From: an uncultured Clostridia bacterium
Lineage (GTDB): Bacteria; Bacillota; Clostridia; UMGS1810
Reading direction: 5' to 3'
DNA length: 64,000 nt
Assembly (NCBI GenBank): GCA_934463165.1
Contig: CAKSJG010000001.1
Coordinates: 285,551-349,550, forward strand
The notes under the pieces are model-generated. The model was not told where the DNA came from. It ran no database searches and worked only from the letters and a program-made list of their open reading frames with translations. Positions 8,487 to 16,623 of this stretch are shown here, piece by piece. Position numbers and translations under genes: made by a program. Positions within the stretch are counted from its first letter, which is position 1, and the number at the start of each line of letters is the position of its first letter.

Positions 8487-11018
8487 ATGATAATGAAAAT
8501 TGCATTTTCAACGCTCTGTTGCCCGAACTATGAATGGAAAGATATTTTTTCTATGGCTACAGACCTGCGATTTAACGGAATTGAAGTGCGTCACATAAAA
8601 GAAGACGACTCATCATCTCCGTTTTCGTATGAAAAATGCAGCGAAACAGCTGCAAAACTTAAAAAGTTAAGGATAGAGATACCTTGCCTATCTACGGGCG
8701 GATGCCTTAACGACAGCGAAAATTGGAACGAAACTAAGAAGGAAATCATTTCATACCTAAAAATTGCATCACGTATCGGTGTGAAATATATCAGAATTCT
8801 CGGAGATCTGAAAGCCGAACCGGCGGAATCGGTCAGCGATGATTTGGTTGCCGATAAGCTTCGCGAGCTTATTCCGTATGCTGAAGAGTCAAACGTTACT
8901 CTGCTTGTTGAAACCAACGGCGTATATTCGGATACAAAAAGACTTTGCACACTTTTAAACGAGGTTGCAAGCGATAATGTTGCGGCATTGTGGGATGTTC
9001 ACCATCCGTACAGATTCTTCGGAGAAAAGCCCGAAGAAACCCTTACAAACCTCGGTGCATATATCAAACACGTTCATATAAAAGATTCTGTTATGAACGA
9101 AAATAATGAGGTTGAATATAAAATAATCGGCGAGGGTGATATTCCGATTGACGATATCATGCTTGCGTTAAAGTCTATAAACTATGATGGATATGTAACG
9201 CTCGAATGGCTCAAGCGCTGGAACCCGGATTTAACCGACGCATGTATTCTTTTTCCCAAATTTATTGATTTTATGGAAAAATACACTATGGGTTCGTCAA
9301 GAAACAATCATCTTCAGGATAATATCCGCGGAACCGGAAAATATGTATGGCCGAAAGAAACGATCATTGATATGACATTTCCGCAGGTACTTGACCGCAT
9401 GGTAGATGAATTTCCCGATCAATACTGTTTCAGATATACAACTCTTGATTACACACGAACATACAGTGAATTCAGAGACGATGTTGATACCTTTGCACGT
9501 TCGCTGCTCGCGCTTGGTGTAAAACCGGGAGATCATGTCGCAATATGGGCAACGAATGTCCCGGCATGGTATATAACATTTTGGGCAACGGTTAAAATCG
9601 GCGCAGTGCTTGTCACGGTAAATACGGCGTATAAAATATATGAAACCGAATACCTGCTCAAACAATCCGACACACATACTCTTGTTATGATCGGAGAATA
9701 TAAAACAAGCAATTACATTGAAATTATGCAGACTCTCTGCCCTGAGCTTGCAAGCCTTAAAAAGGGTGAGCAGCTTCATTCAAAAAGACTCCCGTTCCTC
9801 AGAAATATTATAACCGTCGACTGTGAAATGCCCGGCGCACTCACATGGGATGAAGCAATTGAGAAATCTTCGGAAAGAAGCATTGAAGAAGTATATATGA
9901 GAGCTGCGTCGGTAAATAAAAACGACGTATGCAATATGCAGTATACATCCGGAACAACGGGATTCCCAAAAGGCGTTATGCTCACGCATTATAATGTCGT
10001 AAACAACGGCAAGGCAATCGGCGACTGTATGGACTTATCCACTGCAGACAGAATGATGATACAGGTACCGATGTTTCACTGTTTCGGAATGGTGCTTGCA
10101 ATGACCGCCTCCATGACGCACGGTGTGACGATGTCTCCGATACCGGCATTTTCACCGACAAAAGGACTTGACTGCATTAACAAAGAAAAAATAACCTGTT
10201 TCCACGGTGTGCCGACAATGTTTATAGCGATGCTTTCCAATCCGAATTTTGACAAAACCGATTTTTCTCACATGAGAACGGGAATAATGGCAGGATCGCC
10301 GTGCCCCATTCAGACAATGAAAGAAGTTATCGAAAAAATGCACATGCCCGAAATATGCATTACATACGGTCAGACGGAAGCGTCACCGGCAACAACAATG
10401 AGCAAGATAACTGATTCCGTTGAAACAAGAGTAAACACGGTCGGCGGGCCGATATTCGGCGTTGAATGCAAAATTGTCGATCCCGAAACGAACGAAGAGC
10501 TTCCCGACGATACGGACGGAGAGTTTGTTGCAAGAGGGTACAACATAATGAAAGGTTACTATAAAATGCCCGCAGCAACAGCCGCTGCCATCGACAGTGA
10601 AGGCTGGCTTCATTCGGGTGATCTTGCAAGAAGAACACCCGAGGGGTACTTTAAAATTACGGGAAGAATCAAAGATATGATTATCCGCGGCGGAGAGAAT
10701 ATATATCCTAAAGAAATTGAGGACTTTATATATACGCATCCCGAGGTAAGCGACGTTCAGGTTATAGGGGTCCCTGACAAGCAGTATGGTGAAGAAGTAA
10801 TGGCATGTGTAATTCCTAAAAATGACAGCACGCTCACGGTAGACGAGCTGCGTGAATTTATTGTTGCAAATATCGCAAAACACAAGGTACCGAAATACAT
10901 AAGGTTTGTTGACAGCTTCCCGATGAATGCAGCCGGAAAAATTCTTAAATATAAAATGAGAGAGGAAGCCATAGAATATCTCGGGCTGCAGGATGCAGAC
11001 AAAATCGTTACGGCATAG
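8487..11018 (+). CDS. Fusion: sugar-phosphate-isomerase/epimerase-like TIM barrel + AMP-dependent acyl-CoA synthetase
   Basis: One uninterrupted 843-aa reading frame holds two enzymes. Residues 1-265 are an AP-endonuclease-2/xylose-isomerase-like TIM barrel with candidate metal ligands Glu142 (Val-Glu-Thr-Asn), Asp170 (Trp-Asp-Val-His-His), His196/His198 and Glu240. Residues 285-843 are an ANL-superfamily ligase. Its P-loop Tyr-Thr-Ser-Gly-Thr-Thr-Gly-Phe-Pro-Lys-Gly is at 486-496, followed by Tyr-Gly-Gln-Thr-Glu-Ala, a hinge in Gly-Arg-Ile-Lys-Asp and a C-terminal Ala-Gly-Lys-Ile-Leu-Lys catalytic lysine segment. Such ligases adenylate a carboxylic acid and form its CoA thioester; this one looks like a medium-chain or FadD-type enzyme. 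A substrate handled by both halves is not evident. AGAAAGG is 6 nt before ATG 8487. The gene is monocistronic, followed by murI with its own promoter. Confidence 0.88.
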   Translation: MIMKIAFSTLCCPNYEWKDIFSMATDLRFNGIEVRHIKEDDSSSPFSYEKCSETAAKLKKLRIEIPCLSTGGCLNDSENWNETKKEIISYLKIASRIGVKYIRILGDLKAEPAESVSDDLVADKLRELIPYAEESNVTLLVETNGVYSDTKRLCTLLNEVASDNVAALWDVHHPYRFFGEKPEETLTNLGAYIKHVHIKDSVMNENNEVEYKIIGEGDIPIDDIMLALKSINYDGYVTLEWLKRWNPDLTDACILFPKFIDFMEKYTMGSSRNNHLQDNIRGTGKYVWPKETIIDMTFPQVLDRMVDEFPDQYCFRYTTLDYTRTYSEFRDDVDTFARSLLALGVKPGDHVAIWATNVPAWYITFWATVKIGAVLVTVNTAYKIYETEYLLKQSDTHTLVMIGEYKTSNYIEIMQTLCPELASLKKGEQLHSKRLPFLRNIITVDCEMPGALTWDEAIEKSSERSIEEVYMRAASVNKNDVCNMQYTSGTTGFPKGVMLTHYNVVNNGKAIGDCMDLSTADRMMIQVPMFHCFGMVLAMTASMTHGVTMSPIPAFSPTKGLDCINKEKITCFHGVPTMFIAMLSNPNFDKTDFSHMRTGIMAGSPCPIQTMKEVIEKMHMPEICITYGQTEASPATTMSKITDSVETRVNTVGGPIFGVECKIVDPETNEELPDDTDGEFVARGYNIMKGYYKMPAATAAAIDSEGWLHSGDLARRTPEGYFKITGRIKDMIIRGGENIYPKEIEDFIYTHPEVSDVQVIGVPDKQYGEEVMACVIPKNDSTLTVDELREFIVANIAKHKVPKYIRFVDSFPMNAAGKILKYKMREEAIEYLGLQDADKIVTA

Positions 11019-11034
11019 GTGTGCGCAATAATAC

Positions 11035-11063
11035 TTGTAAAATTTATATTTTTGTGGTATTAT
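11035..11063 (+). promoter_or_regulatory. Promoter for murI
   Basis: TTGTAA and TATTAT are separated by 17 nt, about 31 nt upstream of the murI start. Confidence 0.6.
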
Positions 11064-11094
11064 ATTATTAAATACTGTTACGGAGTTAATTTTT

Positions 11095-11877
11095 ATGCCA
11101 AATAATGATAAACCGATAGGAGTATTTGACTCCGGTCTGGGCGGCATCACGGTCCTTTCGGAGTTATATACTCTTATGCCGAATGAAAATTATATATACA
11201 TCGGTGACAACAAAAACGCACCGTACGGAACAAAGAGCGAAGATGAGGTATTTGACCATACCGAGGAGAATATAAAAAATTTGCTTAAAAATGAATGTAA
11301 GGCTATTGTCATTGCATGCAATACCGCTACAAGCATTGCGGCCGAAAGACTGAGGAAACGTTACAGTGTACCGATAATAGGTATTGAACCGGCAATTAAA
11401 CCGGCGGTCGTTTATCATCCGTCAAGTGTTGTTATTGTTATGGCAACGCCGCTTACACTCAAAAAAGAGAAGTTTTTAAACCTAATGAATAACTACAGCA
11501 GCATTTCAAGAATAATACCGCTCCCCTGCCCCGGTCTTGTTGAATTAATTGAAAAAGGCATAACGGACGGTGAGCAGATAGACATGTATCTTAAAAAGCT
11601 GTTTTCACCGCTTGCGAATGAAAACATAAGCACTGTGGTGCTCGGGTGCACACATTATCCGTTTATAAAAAAATCAATTGAAAAATATTTTAATTTTAAG
11701 ACGGATATTATAGACGGAGGCGAAGGAACGGCAAAAGAAACAAGAAGGAGACTTGCCGAAATTGATTCTCTGAATAAAAACAAGCACCCGGGAAATATCG
11801 ATTTCAGAAGCAGCTTGGATTTGAAAACCGAAATTGACCTGATGAAAAAAATGTTTGAACGTCTTAAAAAACAATAA
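11095..11877 (+). CDS. murI: Glutamate racemase
   Basis: MurI (260 aa) converts L- to D-glutamate for peptidoglycan. The two catalytic cysteines are visible in Ala-Cys-Asn-Thr-Ala (about residue 76) and Gly-Cys-Thr-His-Tyr-Pro (about residue 184). The N-terminal Phe-Asp-Ser-Gly-Leu-Gly-Gly motif is intact. Length is normal. It has its own promoter and ends at a hairpin shared with the convergent fucosidase gene. Confidence 0.96.
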   Translation: MPNNDKPIGVFDSGLGGITVLSELYTLMPNENYIYIGDNKNAPYGTKSEDEVFDHTEENIKNLLKNECKAIVIACNTATSIAAERLRKRYSVPIIGIEPAIKPAVVYHPSSVVIVMATPLTLKKEKFLNLMNNYSSISRIIPLPCPGLVELIEKGITDGEQIDMYLKKLFSPLANENISTVVLGCTHYPFIKKSIEKYFNFKTDIIDGGEGTAKETRRRLAEIDSLNKNKHPGNIDFRSSLDLKTEIDLMKKMFERLKKQ

Positions 11878-11884
11878 CCGGCAT

Positions 11885-11929
11885 ATAAAAAGCAGAAGCA
11901 CACAGCATAGTGAACTTCTTGCTTTTTAT
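11885..11929. terminator. Bidirectional terminator between murI and the fucosidase gene
   Basis: A 14-bp stem with one bulged base (ATAAAAAGCA-GAAG against CTTCTTGCTTTTTAT) is flanked by A/T tracts on both sides, between two convergent genes. Confidence 0.75.
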
Positions 11930-11974
11930 TTTATGAAAATATTAAATTATAATATTTAATATAGCGGTATTTAA

Positions 11975-13213
11975 TCAAACAATATCTCCGACAGCAACTC
12001 TGACACAGTAATCTGTTCCGTAATCGTATCCGGTAAAATTGACTGTCAGATCATCCTCATCCTTTGAATAATCAAGCTGCTCGTTATTATCCATCCATTT
12101 GATATTGGCAACATTAACACCGATATCATTAAACTTGATCATTCCCTCCGTTCCGGAAATATATGTCACATCACTGCTGCCTTTTCTTGCGAGATTGATA
12201 TAGAAAAAATACAGATGTTTATCGTCTTTTAAAATAAAAACACTCGAATCCTCTCTATACCAATACGGTCTGCCGTTATAAACCGCATTACCGAAAATAT
12301 TTATCCATTTACCTATAACATTAAGCGTAGCAAGAGGATACTGCGGAATATTTCCATTTGAATCAGGACCTACATTAAAAAGATAATTTGCTCCCGCAGA
12401 ACGTGATTTTACTAATGATGTTAATATTTGCATAGGTGATTTATAGTTTATATCATCGGCGATACCCCAGTGCATATTTATGCTGTCACAAACTTCTCCG
12501 GATATATATTTGTCCATTCCGTCTCTGTTAATCGGACGTGCATTCCCTCTTTCATATGTTACGGAATCAATCTCCGGATGACCGACACTGCCTGTCGATG
12601 ACAAACCTGTATTTGTAATTATCATTGCATCGGGCTGATATTTTCGGATCAAAGAATAAAGCTTATCTTCCTGCCATATATCACCCTCACCTTTCTTGCT
12701 CCAGTTTCCGTCAAACCAAAGTCCGCCTATCTTACCGTAATTTGTGCAAAGTAATTTTACATCGTTTCTCAGATACTCAAGATACCTGTCAAAATTCCCG
12801 TCAAAGTCCGGATGCCACCACTCCATTGTTGCATAATAAAAAAACGGAACAATATCATGCTTTCTGCAAGCTGTGACAAATTCTTTTACAAGATCTCTTC
12901 CGGCTGCGCTGTGCATCACATCAAATTCGCTGTTTCCGCATGCGTCAAACAAGTGAAATCCGTCATGATGCTTTGTTGTGAGAGTTATATATTTTGCACC
13001 GGAATTTTTTATTTGCAAAACCATATTTTCCATATTGCCGGGATTAAATTTTTTTGTCAGCTTATAATAATCCTCTTTTGTTATCAAGCCTGTTCGCAGT
13101 CTCGCGCTCCACTCGCCTTTTTCCAATATTGAATATAATCCGAAGTGTACAAAAACTCCGAATCCGAGTTGCTCAAAATCTTTAATATATTTTTTTGCTT
13201 CAGGTATACTCAT
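11975..13213 (-). CDS. Alpha-L-fucosidase, GH29 family, cytoplasmic
   Basis: This 412-aa protein matches the GH29 TIM-barrel domain. It has Phe-Gly-Val-Phe-Val-His-Phe-Gly near the N-terminus, then Thr-Lys-His-His-Asp-Gly-Phe, and Gly-Gly-Leu-Trp-Phe-Asp-Gly, whose Asp is the expected nucleophile, followed by Asn-Val-Gly-Pro near the end of the barrel. It removes alpha-L-fucosyl residues. No signal peptide is present, so it should act on imported oligosaccharides. I start it at Met-Ser-Ile-Pro (13213) because AGGAG lies 8 nt upstream; the longer open frame to 13297 has no ribosome binding site. It is the last gene of the large polysaccharide locus, downstream of two gene remnants. Confidence 0.88.
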   Translation of the reverse strand: MSIPEAKKYIKDFEQLGFGVFVHFGLYSILEKGEWSARLRTGLITKEDYYKLTKKFNPGNMENMVLQIKNSGAKYITLTTKHHDGFHLFDACGNSEFDVMHSAAGRDLVKEFVTACRKHDIVPFFYYATMEWWHPDFDGNFDRYLEYLRNDVKLLCTNYGKIGGLWFDGNWSKKGEGDIWQEDKLYSLIRKYQPDAMIITNTGLSSTGSVGHPEIDSVTYERGNARPINRDGMDKYISGEVCDSINMHWGIADDINYKSPMQILTSLVKSRSAGANYLFNVGPDSNGNIPQYPLATLNVIGKWINIFGNAVYNGRPYWYREDSSVFILKDDKHLYFFYINLARKGSSDVTYISGTEGMIKFNDIGVNVANIKWMDNNEQLDYSKDEDDLTVNFTGYDYGTDYCVRVAVGDIV

Positions 13214-13254
13214 TTTTAATTCTCCTAATGTTATTAATCTTATAGCCATTTGTA

Positions 13255-13283
13255 AAAGTCTGAAAACACAGGTTTCAGACTTT
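13255..13283 (-). other. Perfect 11-bp hairpin upstream of the fucosidase gene
   Basis: AAAGTCTGAAA and TTTCAGACTTT pair around a 7-nt loop, 42 nt before the fucosidase start. There is no clear T-run after the stem. It could be a leftover terminator, an RNA-processing or leader structure, or an operator. Confidence 0.55.
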
Positions 13284-13399
13284 ATTGCTATACTCATAAA
13301 GTTTGCATTATGACCGACAGTATTGGTATCATTCGAAATATCTCTTTTTTAGATAACTGTCTTCTTTATTAGTTTTTATAATTTTACGATCACCTATTG

Positions 13400-13650
13400 T
13401 TAGCTTTCAATGTTTAAATCGCAGCTTTCCGTATGAATTCCGTAAATTTTTGTGTATGCGTTGTCATCACCTATCTCGGTTATCGAGTCAGCTTCATTTA
13501 CACGGACATTTTCAAAAACAATTTGCACAGGGGTTGCGGACAATAAGCGACCAGAACATGGAGTCCTTAAGAGTTATGCCCTCAACATACACTTTTTTCC
13601 AATATCCCACAGCACACAGTGTACTGCAGGATACCGTCAAATTTATATAA
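13400..13650 (-). pseudogene. Remnant of a GH28-like (polygalacturonase-type) beta-helix gene
   Basis: On the minus strand, one frame reads a segment containing Val-Glu-Gly-Ile-Thr-Leu-Lys-Asp-Ser-Met-Phe-Trp-Ser-Leu and then hits a stop. A shift of frame continues with Glu-Asn-Val-Arg-Val and, further on, Tyr-Gly-Ile-His-Thr-Glu-Ser-Cys-Asp before a TAA at 13402-13400. That order resembles the GH28 core pattern (Gly-Ile-Thr-Leu-x-Asn-Ser-x-x-Trp, then Glu-Asn-Val, then Asn-Thr-Asp-Gly-Ile-Asp-x-x-Ser-Cys), although the catalytic Asp-Gly-Ile-Asp is degraded. It is frameshifted, lacks both ends and has no start, so it is a decayed fragment. A polygalacturonase fits the galacturonidase beside it. 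Another right-handed beta-helix protein is possible. Between 13284 and 13399 I see no other feature. Confidence 0.6.
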
Positions 13651-13655
13651 TTGTT

Positions 13656-14095
13656 TTAAAATTCCTTTTCACTGATCAATAAAAGCTTATGAGTATCGGC
13701 ATCGGTTATATAGCATTTAATGCGGTTTAAGCCGGTAATATCAATAGGTTTTGTTTCGTATGCGGTAATACTGTTTGCTTCGATATCATATTTTTGAACG
13801 TCTGCCTTTTCAAGCTTTGAATAAACCTTGCCGTCAACCTCTTCATCGGAGTAACCGCAAATAATGATTGTTCCCTTATAGGAGTTTTCATCAGATTTGA
13901 TTATATTTGCAGAAAATACCGCCGTGCCTTCGCCCTCATCAACGGTTATTTTATCGCCGAAAATTCCGAAGCCGCCGTCGTTTGAAGTTCTAAATGAATA
14001 TTCATAGCTGTGCGGCAAAAAGACGTTTTCGTTTGCATATGATGAAACAGTATCGGAAATAACAAGCTTATAATCGCTGTCTGCACTCATAAGCA
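13656..14095 (-). pseudogene. Duplicated C-terminal fragment of the LamG-like secreted protein at 18112-19914
   Basis: About 430 bp here is nearly identical to 18112-18547, the 3' end of the secreted-protein gene downstream of the GH-A genes. The match starts abruptly at the codons for Met-Ser-Ala-Asp-Ser-Asp-Tyr and runs to the stop, with only a few substitutions until the last 18 residues, which diverge. There is no signal peptide, start context or ribosome binding site; the open frame upstream only runs into the terminator hairpin of the GH4 gene. It is therefore a gene scar left by duplication or by recombination between paralogues that deleted the rest of a gene. Confidence 0.85.
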
Positions 14096-14115
14096 TACCT
14101 ATACGGCTCTTTGAA

Positions 14116-14148
14116 ATAAACCACAGCATATAATGTACTGTGGTTTAT
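14116..14148 (-). terminator. Intrinsic terminator downstream of the GH4 gene
   Basis: An 11-bp perfect stem (ATAAACCACAG / CTGTGGTTTAT) with an 11-nt loop lies 10 nt after the GH4 stop codon on the minus strand. It would end the main transcript before the gene remnants and the fucosidase gene, unless read through. Confidence 0.75.
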
Positions 14149-14157
14149 CATCTTAAA

Positions 14158-15555
14158 TTATAAATTGTACATCGTTAAGTATTTCTTTGTATTTGCGCAC
14201 ATTTCCGCAAACAATTTTTTTGCATCTTTAAGACTGCATGTTACAAGCGGATCATTTGAAAATGCAGAGAAAATTTTATTTAAATCTCTTTTTGCTATGG
14301 CATCCGAAAGAATCTCCTGTTCACCGCATATACGCGATATAAGAGGATAAATGCTTTCGGGTATATTACCTGCAAATACAGGTGTAACGCTTCCGTTTCT
14401 GAACACTGCGTTTGTTTCAACAATTGCACCGATAGGCAGATTCGGGATTTGTCCTCTGTTGGGAATATTGACGTTTGTGACAAATTCATGAAGTCCGAGA
14501 AGTGCTCTGATCTGGTTAACACCGTCCTCACCGGTATTTTTTATTTCGGTTTTTTCTTCTCCGCTTATAAGCCGTGCACTCTTGGCAAGACGTTCTTTCA
14601 GATCTTCTTTTCTCCATGATACGGGGGTCAAGCCAAAATGCATTTCGGATACTCTCTCGGGGCTTTCAAGATACCATTTTCCCTCACAAAATTCAGACAA
14701 ATGTCTGTCACCGGCTGCAGCGATAACACCAAATCGGAGGAACAGATCCATTTTAACCTTTTCTTCGCATCTGAAATGACTGTTGAGCCAATTATCGTCA
14801 ATATTTTTTCCCTTGCAATAACCCGCTTCGGCATATTTTTTGCAAAATTCTTTGTAATACGGATATAAATCAATTCCGTTATATTCGGCGCTCGTAAGCC
14901 ATGTGAAATGGTTTACGCCCACAGGATTAACCTTAATTTCACAGCGTTCAGCTTTTTCAACACCTAATACCTCTTTTACCATTTCAGCCAAAAACTTTTG
15001 AGTGCCGAATACTTCATGGCAGCAGCCAAATGCGTTTATCTCGGGAAAAACCCTGTAAAGAGTTTTGGTGCATAGAGTCATCGGATTTGTATAGTTTATA
15101 ACCCATGCTTTCGGACAATATTTTTTGATATTTTCCGCAATTTCTTCATACATCGGAACAGTTCGCATGGCGCGTATGATTCCTCCCGGACCTGATGTAT
15201 CTCCGACAGACTGATAAATACCGTATTTTTCAGGTGCATGAACATCAGACTGCATTTCGTCAAATGTTCCGGGTAAAATCGATATTACAACAAAGTTTGC
15301 ATCTGTCAACGCTTCCTTTGCTGTTTTTACGGCCTTATAATCCCACATTGTAAGCGTGCCTTTTGCATCGTTAAATTTATTGCCGATTATTTCATTATGT
15401 TTGGCTGCCTCAAAATCTATGTCATAAAGATATACGCTTCCGCTTATATCATCATGAGATACCAAATCACTCATAAAGCCCCACGCCCAACCGCGCGAAC
15501 CACCGCCGATATACGCAATTTTTATATCGGATATTTTGCCGTTTTCTCTTTTCAT
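14158..15555 (-). CDS. GH4 family glycosidase, probable alpha-galacturonidase (LplD-like)
   Basis: The 465-aa protein has the GH4 NAD-binding start (Gly-Gly-Gly-Ser at 17-20) and a metal-binding segment Cys-Cys-His-Glu-Val at 178-182. In GH4 the residues after this Cys-His mark substrate specificity. As I recall, Cys-His-Glu-Val is the variant of LplD-type alpha-galacturonidases. The family uses NAD+, a divalent metal and a reducing environment in an oxidation-elimination mechanism. No signal peptide is present, so it works on imported oligogalacturonides. Gene order with the LplB/LplC-like permeases upstream echoes the B. subtilis lpl locus. AGAAAGGA precedes the ATG by about 11 nt. Confidence 0.82.
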   Translation of the reverse strand: MKRENGKISDIKIAYIGGGSRGWAWGFMSDLVSHDDISGSVYLYDIDFEAAKHNEIIGNKFNDAKGTLTMWDYKAVKTAKEALTDANFVVISILPGTFDEMQSDVHAPEKYGIYQSVGDTSGPGGIIRAMRTVPMYEEIAENIKKYCPKAWVINYTNPMTLCTKTLYRVFPEINAFGCCHEVFGTQKFLAEMVKEVLGVEKAERCEIKVNPVGVNHFTWLTSAEYNGIDLYPYYKEFCKKYAEAGYCKGKNIDDNWLNSHFRCEEKVKMDLFLRFGVIAAAGDRHLSEFCEGKWYLESPERVSEMHFGLTPVSWRKEDLKERLAKSARLISGEEKTEIKNTGEDGVNQIRALLGLHEFVTNVNIPNRGQIPNLPIGAIVETNAVFRNGSVTPVFAGNIPESIYPLISRICGEQEILSDAIAKRDLNKIFSAFSNDPLVTCSLKDAKKLFAEMCANTKKYLTMYNL

Positions 15556-15589
15556 AAAAACAAGTCCTTTCTTTATTTACACTGATGTA

Positions 15590-16609
15590 TCATCTGTCAT
15601 ATGCTTTAATCGTAAATTCATCGTTGTTTAATCCGATCACATTTATTATATTTCTGTCAAGATCATATTCAACATGAGCAACGCGGTCTATATTGTTCAA
15701 CACAACAGAAAAATCCTTGGTAAACAAATATCCGCATATAACCATTTTTCCTTTTCGCGGAATGTTCACGGGAACGCGGTGCGCCTTTCTTGCAGCCTCG
15801 GGAAAAAGAGAAATACTATCCATTTGCTCGTCCGTTGTATTTCCCCAGTGTTCTCTTGTGCCGATGCCCGGGAGTTCCATATATGAAATATAATTATACT
15901 TATCCGTTTTATATGCTTTTTCCATAAAACCTCTTGCTTGTTCGATTCCCACTCTTAAATCAGTGGTGCCGTGAATTACAGACATATAAGTGCATATGTT
16001 TTCCACAGCCGTTATGCCACTTCTTGATGCATATGCTTCTTTGTTTTCAAAATCACCAATCCAGACATCAAGTTCATCTCTGAATTCGCCTATCGAATCG
16101 TTTTTATACCACAGTTCATAATCCGATATTCCGCACATGGATGTAATATGCGCAAAATAATCGGGGAATTTGCACGCAAGAGCATATGCGTTTCCTCCGC
16201 CGCCGCTGCCTGCTTCAAAATACACAACTTTTTCATCGATTATATATTCTTTATAATGTTTTTTCACATATTCAATTCCGTCTATAATGTCATACAGTTC
16301 CCAACCGTTGCAATCTGCACTTCCGTCGGAAAACGCCCTTCCGCGCATATCAATTTGAACCGTCAGATATTCACCCTGCGGCTTATCAAGCGGATGAAAC
16401 TCCTTAATGCTCATATGCCAACCGTGTGTAGCCGCCTTTATATATGACGGCTTATCCGGTTTATATACAAGCATCGCGAGTGTCAGCTCAGGGTCATGAG
16501 TTGAATTATAGTATATTAAGTCACAGTATTTCGAATATATATTTTTCTTTTCATCAGATTTTTTTCCGATTCTTTCTTTATCTTCAAAAATGTCTAAGTT
16601 GTTTTGCAT
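15590..16609 (-). CDS. Alpha/beta hydrolase (S9/acetylxylan-esterase-like), likely intracellular carbohydrate esterase
   Basis: This 339-aa protein shows an alpha/beta-hydrolase order: an oxyanion-region segment ending Asp-Met-Arg-Gly-Arg, a nucleophile elbow Glu-Ala-Gly-Ser-Gly-Gly-Gly-Gly, a Gly-Thr-Thr-Asp-Leu-Arg segment supplying the acid, and Arg-Glu-His-Trp-Gly supplying the histidine. The elbow departs from Gly-x-Ser-x-Gly by having Ala at the first position. It resembles prolyl-oligopeptidase-type and acetyl-esterase-type hydrolases. In this locus a deacetylase or other sugar esterase is likely, but a peptidase cannot be excluded. Start at 16609 follows AAAAGGAG; the upstream TTG lies within that site. 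It begins 14 nt after the ADP-ribosylglycohydrolase stop. Confidence 0.7.
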   Translation of the reverse strand: MQNNLDIFEDKERIGKKSDEKKNIYSKYCDLIYYNSTHDPELTLAMLVYKPDKPSYIKAATHGWHMSIKEFHPLDKPQGEYLTVQIDMRGRAFSDGSADCNGWELYDIIDGIEYVKKHYKEYIIDEKVVYFEAGSGGGGNAYALACKFPDYFAHITSMCGISDYELWYKNDSIGEFRDELDVWIGDFENKEAYASRSGITAVENICTYMSVIHGTTDLRVGIEQARGFMEKAYKTDKYNYISYMELPGIGTREHWGNTTDEQMDSISLFPEAARKAHRVPVNIPRKGKMVICGYLFTKDFSVVLNNIDRVAHVEYDLDRNIINVIGLNNDEFTIKAYDR

Positions 16610-16623
16610 ATTAAAACTCCTTT

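Noticed and set aside
10383..11150. A 255-aa minus-strand frame opposite the ligase gene
   Set aside because: It lies antisense to clear ligase coding sequence, resembles no family and crosses into murI.
13214..13297. An upstream start for the fucosidase (440 aa)
   Set aside because: The extension crosses a perfect hairpin, lacks a ribosome binding site and adds no GH29 sequence, while AGGAG sits before the ATG at 13213.
13450..13682. Plus-strand open frames of 66 and 76 aa
   Set aside because: They have no good ribosome binding site and lie opposite a minus-strand GH28-like remnant, which explains the coding-like sequence.
13656..14129. A 157-aa minus-strand open frame as a real gene
   Set aside because: Its body is a copy of another gene's 3' end, and its first residues come from the terminator region of GH4. 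No start context is present.
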